7,817 bases of DNA from an uncultured Oscillibacter sp. (GCA_900542115.1 UQMC01000095.1:1-7817); one strand, 5' to 3'. Shown: positions 1-7,396, counted from the stretch's first letter. Numbers and translations are program-made. Notes: generated by a model from the sequence alone, not told the origin.

Positions 1-4
1 CGCC

Positions 5-2311
5 TTATTTTTTTAATTTCCGTCTGATTTTCTCCTTGACCTCCGGGCTCAGCAGCCGTCCCGCCGCCCGCACCGGCAGGCTCGGCAGCTTGAAAAACCG
101 CCGCCGTACCGCCGCAAACGGCTCCACGGCATAGCTCGCGAAAAACGCCGCCCGATCCGCTGCCGGGGCAATGGGCCCCGCCAGCCGGGGATTGCCCGCC
201 ACGGCCCGTTCCACCGGGAACGGCCGGCAGGCCAGCGCCAGCTTGTCAAAGACATAGCTGCCGTGGGGCGTGTTCACCAGCAGCAGGCTGATGCCCTCGT
301 GCTGCTGCTCGGCGAATTCCTCCGGCTTCAGTCCCCAGAGGTCTCCCAGCGTAAAATCGCCGGGCCGGTTCAAATTCGTATATTGGCAGCAGTGACAGCT
401 CTGCCGCAGAAACAGCGCCCGTCCGAACGCCCGGCCAAAGCCTGTGGCGAACAGCGGCGCGGAATCCACGGTTCCGTCCGTATAGGCTACGGTGAAATGG
501 CTGTTTTTCCAGCCCTCCACCTTATCGCGGAAGCGCACATTGGCCAACTGCTTCCGCTTTTTTGCCTCAATGGCCCGTGCCTCCGCCTCCCACACGCCGG
601 GAGAGGGCACCCCATGGCAAACCAAATCACAGGTAGTCAGATTTTCCGGCCGCCCGCCAAGATAGCGGTACAGCCCGTCCACCTGACAAGGCGTGCCGGT
701 GAACAGCACCTGCCTTGTTTTCAGGGCCTCCTTCACCTCCCGGAACACGCCGGAAAGATCGCTCTGGACATATTTGGCCCCCCGCAGCCGCCACAGGTCC
801 TCCTTGCGGAAGCAGGCAACGTGCCGCAAATGCTGCTGTCCGTCCAGCGCCGCGCCGAATACCACGCCGCCGCCCTCCAGCACATAGTCCGCAATAGCGG
901 TAAAAGCGCCGCCGGAGGTAGAATCTCGCCGCACGGCCGCGTCCCGGTTCCACGCAGCAAAGGCCGCCGGCAGATGCGCCGGTCCCCGTTCATGGAGCAG
1001 CGGGCAGATGCTTGTGCAACGCCCGCAGTGGACGCATTGATTCAAATCGACCTCCGGGAAATCAAATCCCGTCCGGTCCCGCACCATGCGGATAGCATTC
1101 TTAGGGCACCCGGCAGCGCAGGCTGTGCAGCCGGTACAGTGGCTTCGGTCCGCCAGCCTCGGAACGCTTGCCGCGCCCTGCTCTGTCTGCTTTTCCGGCG
1201 CATAGAGCCGGTTTTCCAGCGCGGCGGAAAGATACGCAAAGGAAGCCCCCCGGGCGGCGGTCAGCGCCGCCTCCACCCTTTCCCAGTCGATAGAAGCGTC
1301 CAGCGCCGCGGTGCTGCCTGTGCCGATGACCCGGTCCGTCAGCCCCAAGCGGCCAAGGATGCTTGCCGTTCGGGAGCGCTCCGGCGCCGCCAGCTCTGCC
1401 GGAGACACCGTGGTGAAAAACGGCCGGTGGAACTGAACGGAAAATACTGTCCCATGGAAGGAATTGGTCACCACATAGGCAGCATTTCGGAACAGGCTCA
1501 GAAACTCCGCCGGGCCCGCATCCAAGATCTGCCGGGCCTTGGGGTGAACCCTTCGGCGAATGCCGCAGAGCTGCACCACCGGCAGCCCCGTCTCCGCCGC
1601 CAGACGCTCCACATAGGGCGTCAGGGCGCCGGGAGCACTGATGCAGTAGCAGAGAATGTACCCGCCGGCGGGATAGTCCGCCGGGTGGTTTGCCATGGCG
1701 GCCCACTGCTCCGCTGTCAGCAGCAGCGTGGGGTCCAGTACCTCCGCCGCCTCTCGGCCGGCCGTGTCCGCGATAATGGCGCAGCCCTGCCGCTCCCGGG
1801 CGGAAAGATGGGAAAAGCCCTCTAAATAGCCCTTCAGCTCCGTCTGCATCCCCTCCGGGATAACCGGGATGCCGAAGGAGGGCGCGTAGGCAATGCGGCG
1901 CTTTTGGGAAAACGTGCCGAAAAACACCGGGTCAAAGCGCCCATCCGGGAAAATTTTCGGGTTCCAGATCTGGTCGCTGCCGGAGAGAAGCACATCGTAG
2001 GGCGGTGCCCCCGCCGCCAGCTCGTCCCAGCTCCGATAGTGCCGCGCCGAGATGTGCAGCCGCTCCCGGCTGAACTGCTCAAACCGCCGGTAGCGCTCCG
2101 AGAGCGCCCCATAGTGCAGGGCCGTGTGGGCGTCATGAGCGGCAGAGCCAAGCCCTGTGAGCCGTCGGAACAGCGCGTTGTCCTGATTGACATAGTAGTC
2201 CACGATCTCGCAGTCCCACCCCAGCGACTCCACAGCCCGCTCCGTGGCGGCAGCCTGAAGCAGCGCGCCGTAGTGGTGGATATGGTAAAAGGTGACAAGT
2301 CCCGCTTTCAA
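5..2311 (-). CDS. Polysaccharide pyruvyl transferase / ferredoxin / F420 hydrogenase beta-like fusion protein
   Basis: The protein has 768 residues and is complete, ending in TAA. Residues 1-350 resemble the polysaccharide pyruvyl transferase (WcaK/CsaB-like) family, with GSDQIWN at 111-117, DPTLLL at 193-198 and TNSFHGT at 282-288. Residues 392-436 form a two-cluster ferredoxin: Cys 392, 395, 398, 402 and Cys 426, 429, 432, 436, each set ending in CP. The rest resembles the coenzyme F420 hydrogenase/dehydrogenase beta (FrhB) family, with STSGGAF at 464-470, TGTPCQ at 538-543, CDLVCHG at 561-567, a Cys cluster at 639, 641 and 642, and GDLWG at 656-660. Family members transfer pyruvate from phosphoenolpyruvate to glycans, or carry flavin/iron-sulfur redox chemistry. 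A role in surface polysaccharide modification is inferred; the substrate is unknown. No signal peptide or membrane segment is visible, so it is probably cytosolic. The start is TTG: it sits after AAGGA with a 9-nt spacer, and the next Met is residue 155. It follows comEB by 18 nt. Confidence 0.5.
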   Translation of the reverse strand: MKAGLVTFYHIHHYGALLQAAATERAVESLGWDCEIVDYYVNQDNALFRRLTGLGSAAHDAHTALHYGALSERYRRFEQFSRERLHISARHYRSWDELAAGAPPYDVLLSGSDQIWNPKIFPDGRFDPVFFGTFSQKRRIAYAPSFGIPVIPEGMQTELKGYLEGFSHLSARERQGCAIIADTAGREAAEVLDPTLLLTAEQWAAMANHPADYPAGGYILCYCISAPGALTPYVERLAAETGLPVVQLCGIRRRVHPKARQILDAGPAEFLSLFRNAAYVVTNSFHGTVFSVQFHRPFFTTVSPAELAAPERSRTASILGRLGLTDRVIGTGSTAALDASIDWERVEAALTAARGASFAYLSAALENRLYAPEKQTEQGAASVPRLADRSHCTGCTACAAGCPKNAIRMVRDRTGFDFPEVDLNQCVHCGRCTSICPLLHERGPAHLPAAFAAWNRDAAVRRDSTSGGAFTAIADYVLEGGGVVFGAALDGQQHLRHVACFRKEDLWRLRGAKYVQSDLSGVFREVKEALKTRQVLFTGTPCQVDGLYRYLGGRPENLTTCDLVCHGVPSPGVWEAEARAIEAKKRKQLANVRFRDKVEGWKNSHFTVAYTDGTVDSAPLFATGFGRAFGRALFLRQSCHCCQYTNLNRPGDFTLGDLWGLKPEEFAEQQHEGISLLLVNTPHGSYVFDKLALACRPFPVERAVAGNPRLAGPIAPAADRAAFFASYAVEPFAAVRRRFFKLPSLPVRAAGRLLSPEVKEKIRRKLKK

Positions 2312-2320
2312 AAAGCTACT

Positions 2321-2328
2321 TCCTTTCC
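2321..2328 (-). promoter_or_regulatory. Ribosome binding site for the TTG-started fusion gene
   Basis: On the minus strand this reads GGAAAGGA, followed by a 9-nt spacer and TTG. It lies just after the comEB stop codon. It supports the TTG start, because the encoded N-terminus (MKAGLVTFYH, then HYGALLQA) matches the usual beginning of pyruvyl transferase family proteins and no ATG is available nearby. Confidence 0.5.
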
Positions 2329-2329
2329 G

Positions 2330-2830
2330 TTACTTCAAGTCCATGACCACATTTTCTGGGGTCATGAGGTCGTCCTCGGCGATCCACGTCTCCACAGGCA
2401 CCACCTCAAACTCCGTTTTCGTCCGGCGGATGACCACCCGCTCAAGCCCCGCATTGATGACCATGCGGCGGCACATAAGGCAGGAGGTGGCATCCGGCAG
2501 CAGCTCCCCGGTGGCGGCGTTACGCCCCACCAGATAAATGGTGCCGCCTACCATATCCCGCCGGGAAGCGGAAATGATGGCGTTGGCCTCGGCATGGACG
2601 CTGCGGCACAGCTCGTACCGCTCCCCACGGGGGACGTTCATGGCCTCCCGGGAGCAATAGCCCATATCCACGCAGTTGGCCCGCCCCCGTGGCGCGCCGT
2701 TGTACCCGGTGGAGATGATCTCATCGTTTTTCACGATAATAGCGCCGTAGACCCGCCGCAGGCAGGTAGCCCGCTCCAAAACGGTTTCGGCAATATCCAG
2801 ATAATAATTTTCCTTACTGATTCGTTCCAT
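2330..2830 (-). CDS. comEB: dCMP deaminase, ComEB type
   Basis: This 166-residue zinc-dependent cytidine/deoxycytidylate deaminase family protein would convert dCMP to dUMP, feeding thymidylate synthesis in the cytosol. The catalytic zinc motif is visible as HAEAN at 79-83 (zinc ligand H79, proton-shuttling E81), with C117 and C120 as the other ligands in SCLMC. The family usually has Pro before the first of these Cys; here it is Ser, which leaves the ligands intact. STGYNGAPRG at 40-49 is the typical substrate-loop segment. An in-frame ATG 33 nt upstream would add 11 residues, but it has no ribosome binding site and lies very close to the predicted transcription start. The internal start MERISKENYY matches the family N-terminus and follows a G-rich tract. 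The name ComEB comes from the Bacillus competence locus; a competence role is not implied. It probably heads an operon with the downstream fusion gene. Confidence 0.5.
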   Translation of the reverse strand: MERISKENYYLDIAETVLERATCLRRVYGAIIVKNDEIISTGYNGAPRGRANCVDMGYCSREAMNVPRGERYELCRSVHAEANAIISASRRDMVGGTIYLVGRNAATGELLPDATSCLMCRRMVINAGLERVVIRRTKTEFEVVPVETWIAEDDLMTPENVVMDLK

Positions 2831-2837
2831 GGGTTGT

Positions 2838-2845
2838 CCCCCCCC
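2838..2845 (-). promoter_or_regulatory. G8 tract acting as comEB ribosome binding site
   Basis: Eight consecutive G on the minus strand end 7 nt before the chosen ATG. No AGGAGG is present, so this run is the only plausible Shine-Dalgarno pairing site. It supports the 2830 start only moderately. Confidence 0.5.
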
Positions 2846-2881
2846 GCAAGTCTCACCGGCCATATCGCCGTATTTTCGCCT

Positions 2882-2911
2882 ATTTTATCACAGTCTCTGC
2901 CCTCTTGCCAA
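2882..2911 (-). promoter_or_regulatory. Candidate sigma-A promoter for comEB and the fusion gene
   Basis: Reading the minus strand, a TTGGCA -35 box (2911-2906), an 18-nt spacer and a TAAAAT -10 box (2887-2882) are seen. A TG sits one base before the -10 box (extended -10). Transcription would start near 2875. The gap after mutS2 has no convincing terminator: a GCCCTT/GAGGGC stem here lacks a U run. Read-through from mutS2 is therefore also possible. Confidence 0.5.
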
Positions 2912-2921
2912 GGGCGGTACG

Positions 2922-5312
2922 TTATTTCATCGTCACCACCGTGACGCCGCTCTCGCCCTCGCCGTAAACGCCGAGGCGGAAGGACTTCACGTTCTTGTTC
3001 CGCCGCAGAATCTCATGCACCGCCTTCCGCAGTGCGCCGGTGCCCTTGCCGTGGATAATGGTGACGGTCTCCAGATGGCCCATCACCGCGCTGGAGAGGA
3101 ACGTTTCCACTACGCTCTCCGCCTCCAGTGTCTCCATGCCCCGGATGTCCAGCTCCCGGCTGGCGGCGGTGTGCAGCCCCATTACGCTGCTCCGCACCGG
3201 TCTCGGGGCCTTTTTCTTTATGGCCGCCCGCTCATCGTCCTCAATGAGCCGCACCTCATTGGCCTTGGCCTTCATCTTCAGAATGCCCGCCTTGAGCTGC
3301 AGCGTTCCGTCACTGCCGACGCTCACCACCTCCGCCGGGGTGCTGATGCCGGGAATCTCCACAAGGTCGCCCTTTTGAATGGGGCGGCTGGGCTTGGGGA
3401 TGGGGGCCTGCCGGGCATCGTATTTGTCCACAGCCTCCTCCGCCTCGTTGAGCTGGCGGCGCAGCTCCGCCCGGGCCTCGTTGGCATTTATGGTCCGCTC
3501 GGCCTTAGCTTGCTCCTTCCGCATTTTCTCCAGCTCGGCAAACACGGCGTCGGACGCGGAGCGGGCATCCCGCAGAATGCGCTTGGCCTCGGCCTCGCCC
3601 CGGCTGCGGGCATTGTCCTTGGCCCGCTGCATCTGCTCCCGGAACTCCCGGGCCTTTCGTGCGTCCTCCTCCCGCTGGCGGTAGAGGCGGTCCGCCTCCT
3701 GCTCCCGCTTTTCCAATGCCTGCCGCTTTTCCTCCAACTGCGTCAGCACATCCTCGAACCGCACGGTATCTCCGCTGATCTGACTCTGTGCGTCCGTGAT
3801 GACAGCCTCCGGCAGTCCAAGCCGCCGGGAGATGGCAAAGGCGTTGGACTTGCCGGGAATGCCGATGAGCAGCCGGTACGTGGGGCTCAGGGTCTCTACA
3901 TTGAACTCACAGGAGGCGTTTTCCACCCCCGGCGTGGTCATGGCAAAGGTCTTCAGCTCCGCATAGTGCGTGGTGGCGGCAGACTTCGCTCCCAGTGCCC
4001 GCACGTGCTGGATGATGGCAATGGCCAGTGCCGCGCCCTCAATGGGGTCCGTTCCGGCCCCCAGCTCGTCAAAGAGAATCAGACTGTCACGGTCCGCTTC
4101 CTCCAGAATGGAGACAATGGTTTTCATGTGGGCGGAAAAGGTAGAGAGGCTCTGCTCGATGCTCTGCTCATCACCGATGTCCGCCAGCACCCGCTCATAG
4201 ACAGACACCTCGCTGCGGTCCCCGGCTGGAATGTGCAGGCCGCACTGGGTCATCAGCGTCAGCAGCCCCAGCGTTTTCAAACTGACAGTCTTGCCGCCGG
4301 TATTGGGGCCGGTAATGACCAGTGTATCAAAGGCGCCGCCCAGCTCAATATCGATGGGCACCGCCTTTTTCGGGTCCAGCAGCGGGTGCCGGGCTTTCCG
4401 CAGGCGGATGGCCCCGTCCCGCCGCACCAGCGGCCGGACAGCGTTCATTTTGTAGCTCAGCTCACCCCGGGCGAAAATCAGATCCAGCCGCACCAGCGTG
4501 TCATGGTCCCACAGAATATCCTCCCGGTGGGCGGCAGCGTCAGCGGACAGCTCCGCTAAAATGCGGTCGATCTCCGCCTGCTCCTTGGCCTGCAGCTCCG
4601 CGTACTCGTTATTGGCCTGCACCACCCCCATAGGCTCCACAAACACAGTGGCTCCAGTGGAGGAAACATCGTGAACAAGTCCCGGCAGATTGCCCTTCTG
4701 GTCCGCCTTCACCGGCACCACAAAGCGCCCGTCCCGCTGGGTGATGATGTTCTCCTGCAAGACCTTGGAATAGCTGGGAGAGGAAATGATTTTCTGCAAA
4801 ATCTGGCGACTTTTGGCCAGCGCCGCCCGCATGTGGCGGCGGATATCCCCCAGCTCCGGGCTGGCGGCGTCCGCCACGGTATTTTCATCCGGAATGCAGC
4901 GGCGAATTTTATCCTCTAAAAAACGGTTGCCGTGAAGGGACAGGAACAGCGAATCAAGGGCTGTTGACTCCATATTATCCGCATTGAAATACTCCTTGGC
5001 CCGTCTGGCAGAATACAGCAGATCGCCGATGCGAATCAGCTCCGGGAGATTGAGGCTGCCGCCACGGTCTGCCCGGTCCAGCAGCTCCCGCACCGGCTTC
5101 ACGCCGGAAAAGCCCGGCGCGCCGTGAAGGGCGCTCATGGTGCGGGCACCGTCCGTCTGATCCAGCAGGCGCAGCACATCCTCGTAGTCCGTTTCCGGCC
5201 GGACAGCCAGCGCCAGCGCCTTGGCCTCCTCGCTGACCGCCTGATCCGCCAACAGCTGCAAGACCCGGGGCAGCTCCAATGTACGGATGGATTTATCGAA
5301 TAATTCGCTCAT
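2922..5312 (-). CDS. mutS2: MutS2 family ATPase with C-terminal Smr nuclease domain
   Basis: The protein has 796 residues, the normal length for MutS2. In order it shows a MutS-like core/lever region (about 1-300), an ABC-type ATPase with Walker A GPNTGGKT at 335-342, a signature region around SLSTFSAHM (388-396), Walker B LILFDELGAGTDP at 411-423 and TTHY at 447-450. A long charged coiled coil follows (about 516-632), then a KOW/SH3-like linker region (about 645-690) and the Smr domain (719-796), with LDIRG at 721-725 and HGKGTGALR at 754-762. MutS2 proteins lack the mismatch-recognition domain. They have been linked to suppression of recombination at branched DNA and, in Bacillus, to rescue of collided ribosomes; which applies here cannot be told. 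ATG follows CAGGAG with a 5-nt spacer. It lies 56 nt after recO with no terminator between, so co-transcription is likely. Confidence 0.5.
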   Translation of the reverse strand: MSELFDKSIRTLELPRVLQLLADQAVSEEAKALALAVRPETDYEDVLRLLDQTDGARTMSALHGAPGFSGVKPVRELLDRADRGGSLNLPELIRIGDLLYSARRAKEYFNADNMESTALDSLFLSLHGNRFLEDKIRRCIPDENTVADAASPELGDIRRHMRAALAKSRQILQKIISSPSYSKVLQENIITQRDGRFVVPVKADQKGNLPGLVHDVSSTGATVFVEPMGVVQANNEYAELQAKEQAEIDRILAELSADAAAHREDILWDHDTLVRLDLIFARGELSYKMNAVRPLVRRDGAIRLRKARHPLLDPKKAVPIDIELGGAFDTLVITGPNTGGKTVSLKTLGLLTLMTQCGLHIPAGDRSEVSVYERVLADIGDEQSIEQSLSTFSAHMKTIVSILEEADRDSLILFDELGAGTDPIEGAALAIAIIQHVRALGAKSAATTHYAELKTFAMTTPGVENASCEFNVETLSPTYRLLIGIPGKSNAFAISRRLGLPEAVITDAQSQISGDTVRFEDVLTQLEEKRQALEKREQEADRLYRQREEDARKAREFREQMQRAKDNARSRGEAEAKRILRDARSASDAVFAELEKMRKEQAKAERTINANEARAELRRQLNEAEEAVDKYDARQAPIPKPSRPIQKGDLVEIPGISTPAEVVSVGSDGTLQLKAGILKMKAKANEVRLIEDDERAAIKKKAPRPVRSSVMGLHTAASRELDIRGMETLEAESVVETFLSSAVMGHLETVTIIHGKGTGALRKAVHEILRRNKNVKSFRLGVYGEGESGVTVVTMK

Positions 5313-5368
5313 AGTTACTCCTGATCGTATTTTTAATTTCCTAAGTTACGATGTATTTCAATTTTCAC

Positions 5369-6130
5369 TCATGCCATACCCTGCACGCTCTTGTAAAAGT
5401 CCAACGTTTTGAAGCCCCGCTCCAACTGCGCGGCGAGGAATGCCTCCGCCGCGGCGGACAGCCGCTTCTGGGCCTCCGACCCCAGCGTAAAGGAATACAG
5501 CCGCTTGGCATCGCCGTAGACAATGTGCCGCAGCGCCGCAAGGGAATCCGGGCACAGCGGCAGTCCCCGCCGCTCGCCGCCCCCGCAGGTGCCACAGCGG
5601 AGCACACCGTCCAACACATCGAAAAACGGCTGCTCCGGGTCCTGCCGCCCGCAGTAGGCGCAGGCGTCCGCCAGCGGCGCATACCCCGCAAGGCACAATA
5701 GCTTCAACTCAAAGGCCGCTTTCACCAAGGGCAGTGGCTTGTGCAGCACGGAGATGGCGTACAGCCCATTCAAAAGGTGACTTAAAAGCTCCTGATGGGG
5801 CGCGTCCTCTGTGGCAACGGCCTCCGTCAGTTCCGCGAAGTAAAACCCCAGCGCCATAGCCGCCAAATCCGTCCGCAATCCGGCGAACAGATCCAGCGTG
5901 GTGCCCTCGTTAGCGTAGTACCAATCGCCCTTTTTGTAGAGCGTCCACTCCGAATAGGCCAGCGGCTGGGCGCAGGCGGCAAATTTGCAGCTCTTGCGCC
6001 GCGCCCCCCGGGCAATGACCGCGATCTTACCCTGCTCCGCAGTCAGAACGGTCAGAATTTTGTCGGCGTCCCGGGTCTCCGTTTCCCGCAGGACCACGCC
6101 CCTTGTCACGATATACGGCGTCCCGGCCAC
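5369..6130 (-). CDS. recO: DNA repair protein RecO
   Basis: RecO anneals single-stranded DNA and works with RecR (and RecF) to load RecA onto SSB-coated DNA. The N-terminal OB-fold region carries the family hallmark TRGVVLRETETRDADKILTV (9-28), followed by a helical C-terminal domain. A four-Cys zinc site is visible as C157-x2-C160 and C179-x2-C182. I chose the GTG at 6130, giving 253 residues, the usual RecO length. It follows AGGTGG with a 7-nt spacer, and the family motif begins right after it. The open frame continues to an ATG at 6298, but that extension would run across the promoter at 6174-6201 and has no family resemblance. In many Firmicutes recO follows era; here it heads its own unit. 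SSB, its usual partner, is encoded just upstream in a separate operon. Confidence 0.5.
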   Translation of the reverse strand: MAGTPYIVTRGVVLRETETRDADKILTVLTAEQGKIAVIARGARRKSCKFAACAQPLAYSEWTLYKKGDWYYANEGTTLDLFAGLRTDLAAMALGFYFAELTEAVATEDAPHQELLSHLLNGLYAISVLHKPLPLVKAAFELKLLCLAGYAPLADACAYCGRQDPEQPFFDVLDGVLRCGTCGGGERRGLPLCPDSLAALRHIVYGDAKRLYSFTLGSEAQKRLSAAAEAFLAAQLERGFKTLDFYKSVQGMA

Positions 6131-6137
6131 CTTCTCA

Positions 6138-6143
6138 CCACCT
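6138..6143 (-). promoter_or_regulatory. Ribosome binding site fixing the recO GTG start
   Basis: On the minus strand this is AGGTGG, 7 nt before GTG. It distinguishes the GTG at 6130 from the in-frame GTG at 6151 and the ATG at 6298, neither of which is a comparably supported start. Confidence 0.5.
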
Positions 6144-6173
6144 ATGCCCACGATATCAGGCCATCTGCTCTTT

Positions 6174-6201
6174 ATTATAGCATATCCCGGAAGCATTTCA
6201 A
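6174..6201 (-). promoter_or_regulatory. Sigma-A promoter of recO-mutS2
   Basis: The minus strand shows a -35 box TTGAAA (6201-6196), a 16-nt spacer and a perfect TATAAT (6179-6174). A TG one base before it makes an extended -10. Transcription would start near 6167, giving a leader of about 37 nt to the recO GTG. It lies between the upstream operon's terminator and recO. Confidence 0.5.
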
Positions 6202-6293
6202 GAAATACAGCGGATTCCAAGTTCTTCCCGCCGCAAAATCGCGCAAAGCGGAGAAAAAGCTGCTTTTCCGCCTGCGGCCAAAAAGCCCCCCAA

Positions 6294-6332
6294 CGCAAAA
6301 AAAGAAACCGGAAGCGTTGCTTCCGGTTTCTT
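6294..6332 (-). terminator. Intrinsic terminator of the rpsF-ssb-rpsR operon
   Basis: A perfect 14-bp stem (6302-6315 with 6319-6332, core GAAACCGGAAGC) closes a 3-nt loop. On the minus strand it is followed by a run of T (TTTCTTTTTTTGCG). It begins 26 nt after the rpsR stop codon. The plus-strand side lacks a comparable T run, so it works in one direction. The rest of the rpsR-recO gap (6131-6358) holds only the recO promoter and leader. Confidence 0.5.
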
Positions 6333-6358
6333 AAATACAGAACAATGCTTGCCGCACC

Positions 6359-6613
6359 TTAGTCGGTGACGTAGGGCAGCAGAGCGATCTGACGGGCACG
6401 CTTGATGGCCTCAGTCAGCTGACGCTGATGCATAGCGCAGGTGCCGGTGGTCCGACGGGGCAGAATCTTGGAACGCTCAGAAACGAAACGACGCAGCTTG
6501 GCGGCGTCCTTATAATCGATGCTCTCGCACTTCTCGGCGCAGAACTGGCAGACCTTACGGCGCTTGTTGCCGCGGGCGGGGCGAGCGGGACGAGCTTCAC
6601 GATCGAAAGCCAT
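6359..6613 (-). CDS. rpsR: 30S ribosomal protein S18
   Basis: This 84-residue protein of the small ribosomal subunit sits on the platform and forms a heterodimer with S6. The family signatures are [23 protein letters not shown] (32-54) and [20 protein letters not shown] (55-74), with a basic N-terminal tail. C22, C25, C59 and nearby H62 fit the zinc-binding ('C+') version of S18, which some bacteria duplicate with a Cys-free form for zinc starvation; C29 is an extra Cys. ATG follows AAAAGGAGGA with about 8 nt spacing, a very strong ribosome binding site. It is the last gene of its operon, 24 nt after ssb, and is followed by a terminator. No rplI follows it, unlike in some other bacteria. Confidence 0.5.
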   Translation of the reverse strand: MAFDREARPARPARGNKRRKVCQFCAEKCESIDYKDAAKLRRFVSERSKILPRRTTGTCAMHQRQLTEAIKRARQIALLPYVTD

Positions 6614-6637
6614 GATTGCTTCCTCCTTTTAGTAATA

Positions 6638-7084
6638 TCAGAACGGCAGTTCGCCGTCATCCTCACCGATCTCGGCGAAGTCAGAGCCGCCTGCATTGAA
6701 ATTGCTGGGGGCGGCATTTTTATAAGCGGGCGCGGCGCTGTACCCGGAGGAATCGCCGCCATCGCGCTTGGAGTCCCCGAAGTAGACATTGTCGGCCACA
6801 ACCTCGGCGCTGCGGCGCTTGCCGCCGTCCTTGTCGGTCCAGTCCCGAATTTGCAGCCGGCCCTCCACCACGGCCATACGGCCCTTGGTGAAATACTTGC
6901 TGACAAACTCGGCGGTGGAGCGCCATGCCACAATGTCGATAAAATCCGTCTCCTTTTCGCCGGACTGGGACTTGAAATCCCGGTCAACAGCCAGAGAGAA
7001 GGACGTCACGGCGGTACCGGTTCCGGTGCGCCGCAGCTCGGGGTCACGGGTCAAACGGCCCATGAGAATGATTTTGTTCAGCAT
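6638..7084 (-). CDS. ssb: Single-stranded DNA-binding protein
   Basis: This 148-residue SSB would be a homotetramer coating single-stranded DNA in replication, repair and recombination. The OB fold covers about residues 1-105, beginning MLNKIILMGRLTRDPELR, with GTAVTSFSLAVDR at 23-35 and the aromatic DNA-contact candidates W54, F60 and W82. A flexible Gly/Ser/Ala-rich linker (106-138) leads to the acidic tip GEDDGELPF, which in the family recruits partners such as RecO, PriA and exonucleases. The tip is intact. The gene starts 10 nt after rpsF stops, and its ribosome binding site AAGGAG overlaps the rpsF stop codon, so translational coupling is likely. Regulation is probably shared with the ribosomal protein genes through the single upstream promoter; no promoter was seen directly before ssb. 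Confidence 0.5.
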   Translation of the reverse strand: MLNKIILMGRLTRDPELRRTGTGTAVTSFSLAVDRDFKSQSGEKETDFIDIVAWRSTAEFVSKYFTKGRMAVVEGRLQIRDWTDKDGGKRRSAEVVADNVYFGDSKRDGGDSSGYSAAPAYKNAAPSNFNAGGSDFAEIGEDDGELPF

Positions 7085-7094
7085 ACGCTGCTCC

Positions 7095-7391
7095 TTACTC
7101 GTCCTTGCAGACGATCAAAGAACGCATAACGCCTTCGGCGATCCGCAGCTTACGATCCAGCTCGCGGGGGAACGCCGGGCCGCTGACGAACGTCATCAGC
7201 ACATAGTAGCCTTCGGTCTTGTAGTTGATGGGATAAGCCAGCTTGCGGGTACCCCACTCCTCCACAACAACGTCGGAGCCGTTCTGCTCAGCCAGAGCCT
7301 TGAAGTTCGCCACCTGAGCGGCGATAGCCTCCTCACCCTGTGCAGGGTCGAGCACGAACACGACCTCATAATTGGCAGAAATCTTTGCCAT
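7095..7391 (-). CDS. rpsF: 30S ribosomal protein S6
   Basis: S6 is a small-subunit platform protein that pairs with S18 on 16S rRNA. This copy has 98 residues. It shows the family N-terminus NYEVVFVLDP (7-16) and the conserved segment WGTRKLAYPINYKTEGYYVLM (46-66). It lacks the long acidic C-terminal tail seen in Enterobacteria and ends at ...SLIVCKDE. The open frame reaches upstream to an ATG at 7454, but those 21 extra codons overlap the leader. The ATG at 7391 has a textbook AAGGAGGTG and gives the normal protein length. It is first in the rpsF-ssb-rpsR operon. In Bacillus and other bacteria the S6:S18 complex represses its own mRNA leader; the leader here lacks the CCG expected for that motif, so autoregulation is unproven. 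Confidence 0.5.
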   Translation of the reverse strand: MAKISANYEVVFVLDPAQGEEAIAAQVANFKALAEQNGSDVVVEEWGTRKLAYPINYKTEGYYVLMTFVSGPAFPRELDRKLRIAEGVMRSLIVCKDE

Positions 7392-7396
7392 ATTTG

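Noticed and set aside
263..1825. 520-codon open frame on the plus strand
   Set aside because: It is antisense to the fusion gene, whose domain motifs run through the whole stretch. The translation has low complexity rich in Arg, Gly and Ala, as expected from GC-rich shadow frames.
2891..2921. Possible mutS2 terminator (GCCCTT/GAGGGC stem)
   Set aside because: The stem is short, one pair is a wobble, and no U run follows. It also overlaps the better supported comEB -35 region.
1904..2944. 346-codon plus-strand open frame across comEB and the fusion gene start
   Set aside because: It is antisense to two well-supported genes and their intergenic region, with no recognisable motif.
2829..4559. 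576-codon plus-strand open frame
   Set aside because: It lies opposite mutS2, including the Smr and ATPase motifs, and is a GC-driven shadow.
6131..6298. N-terminal extension of RecO from ATG 6298
   Set aside because: It spans a strong promoter, nears the upstream terminator, lacks family resemblance and makes RecO longer than usual.
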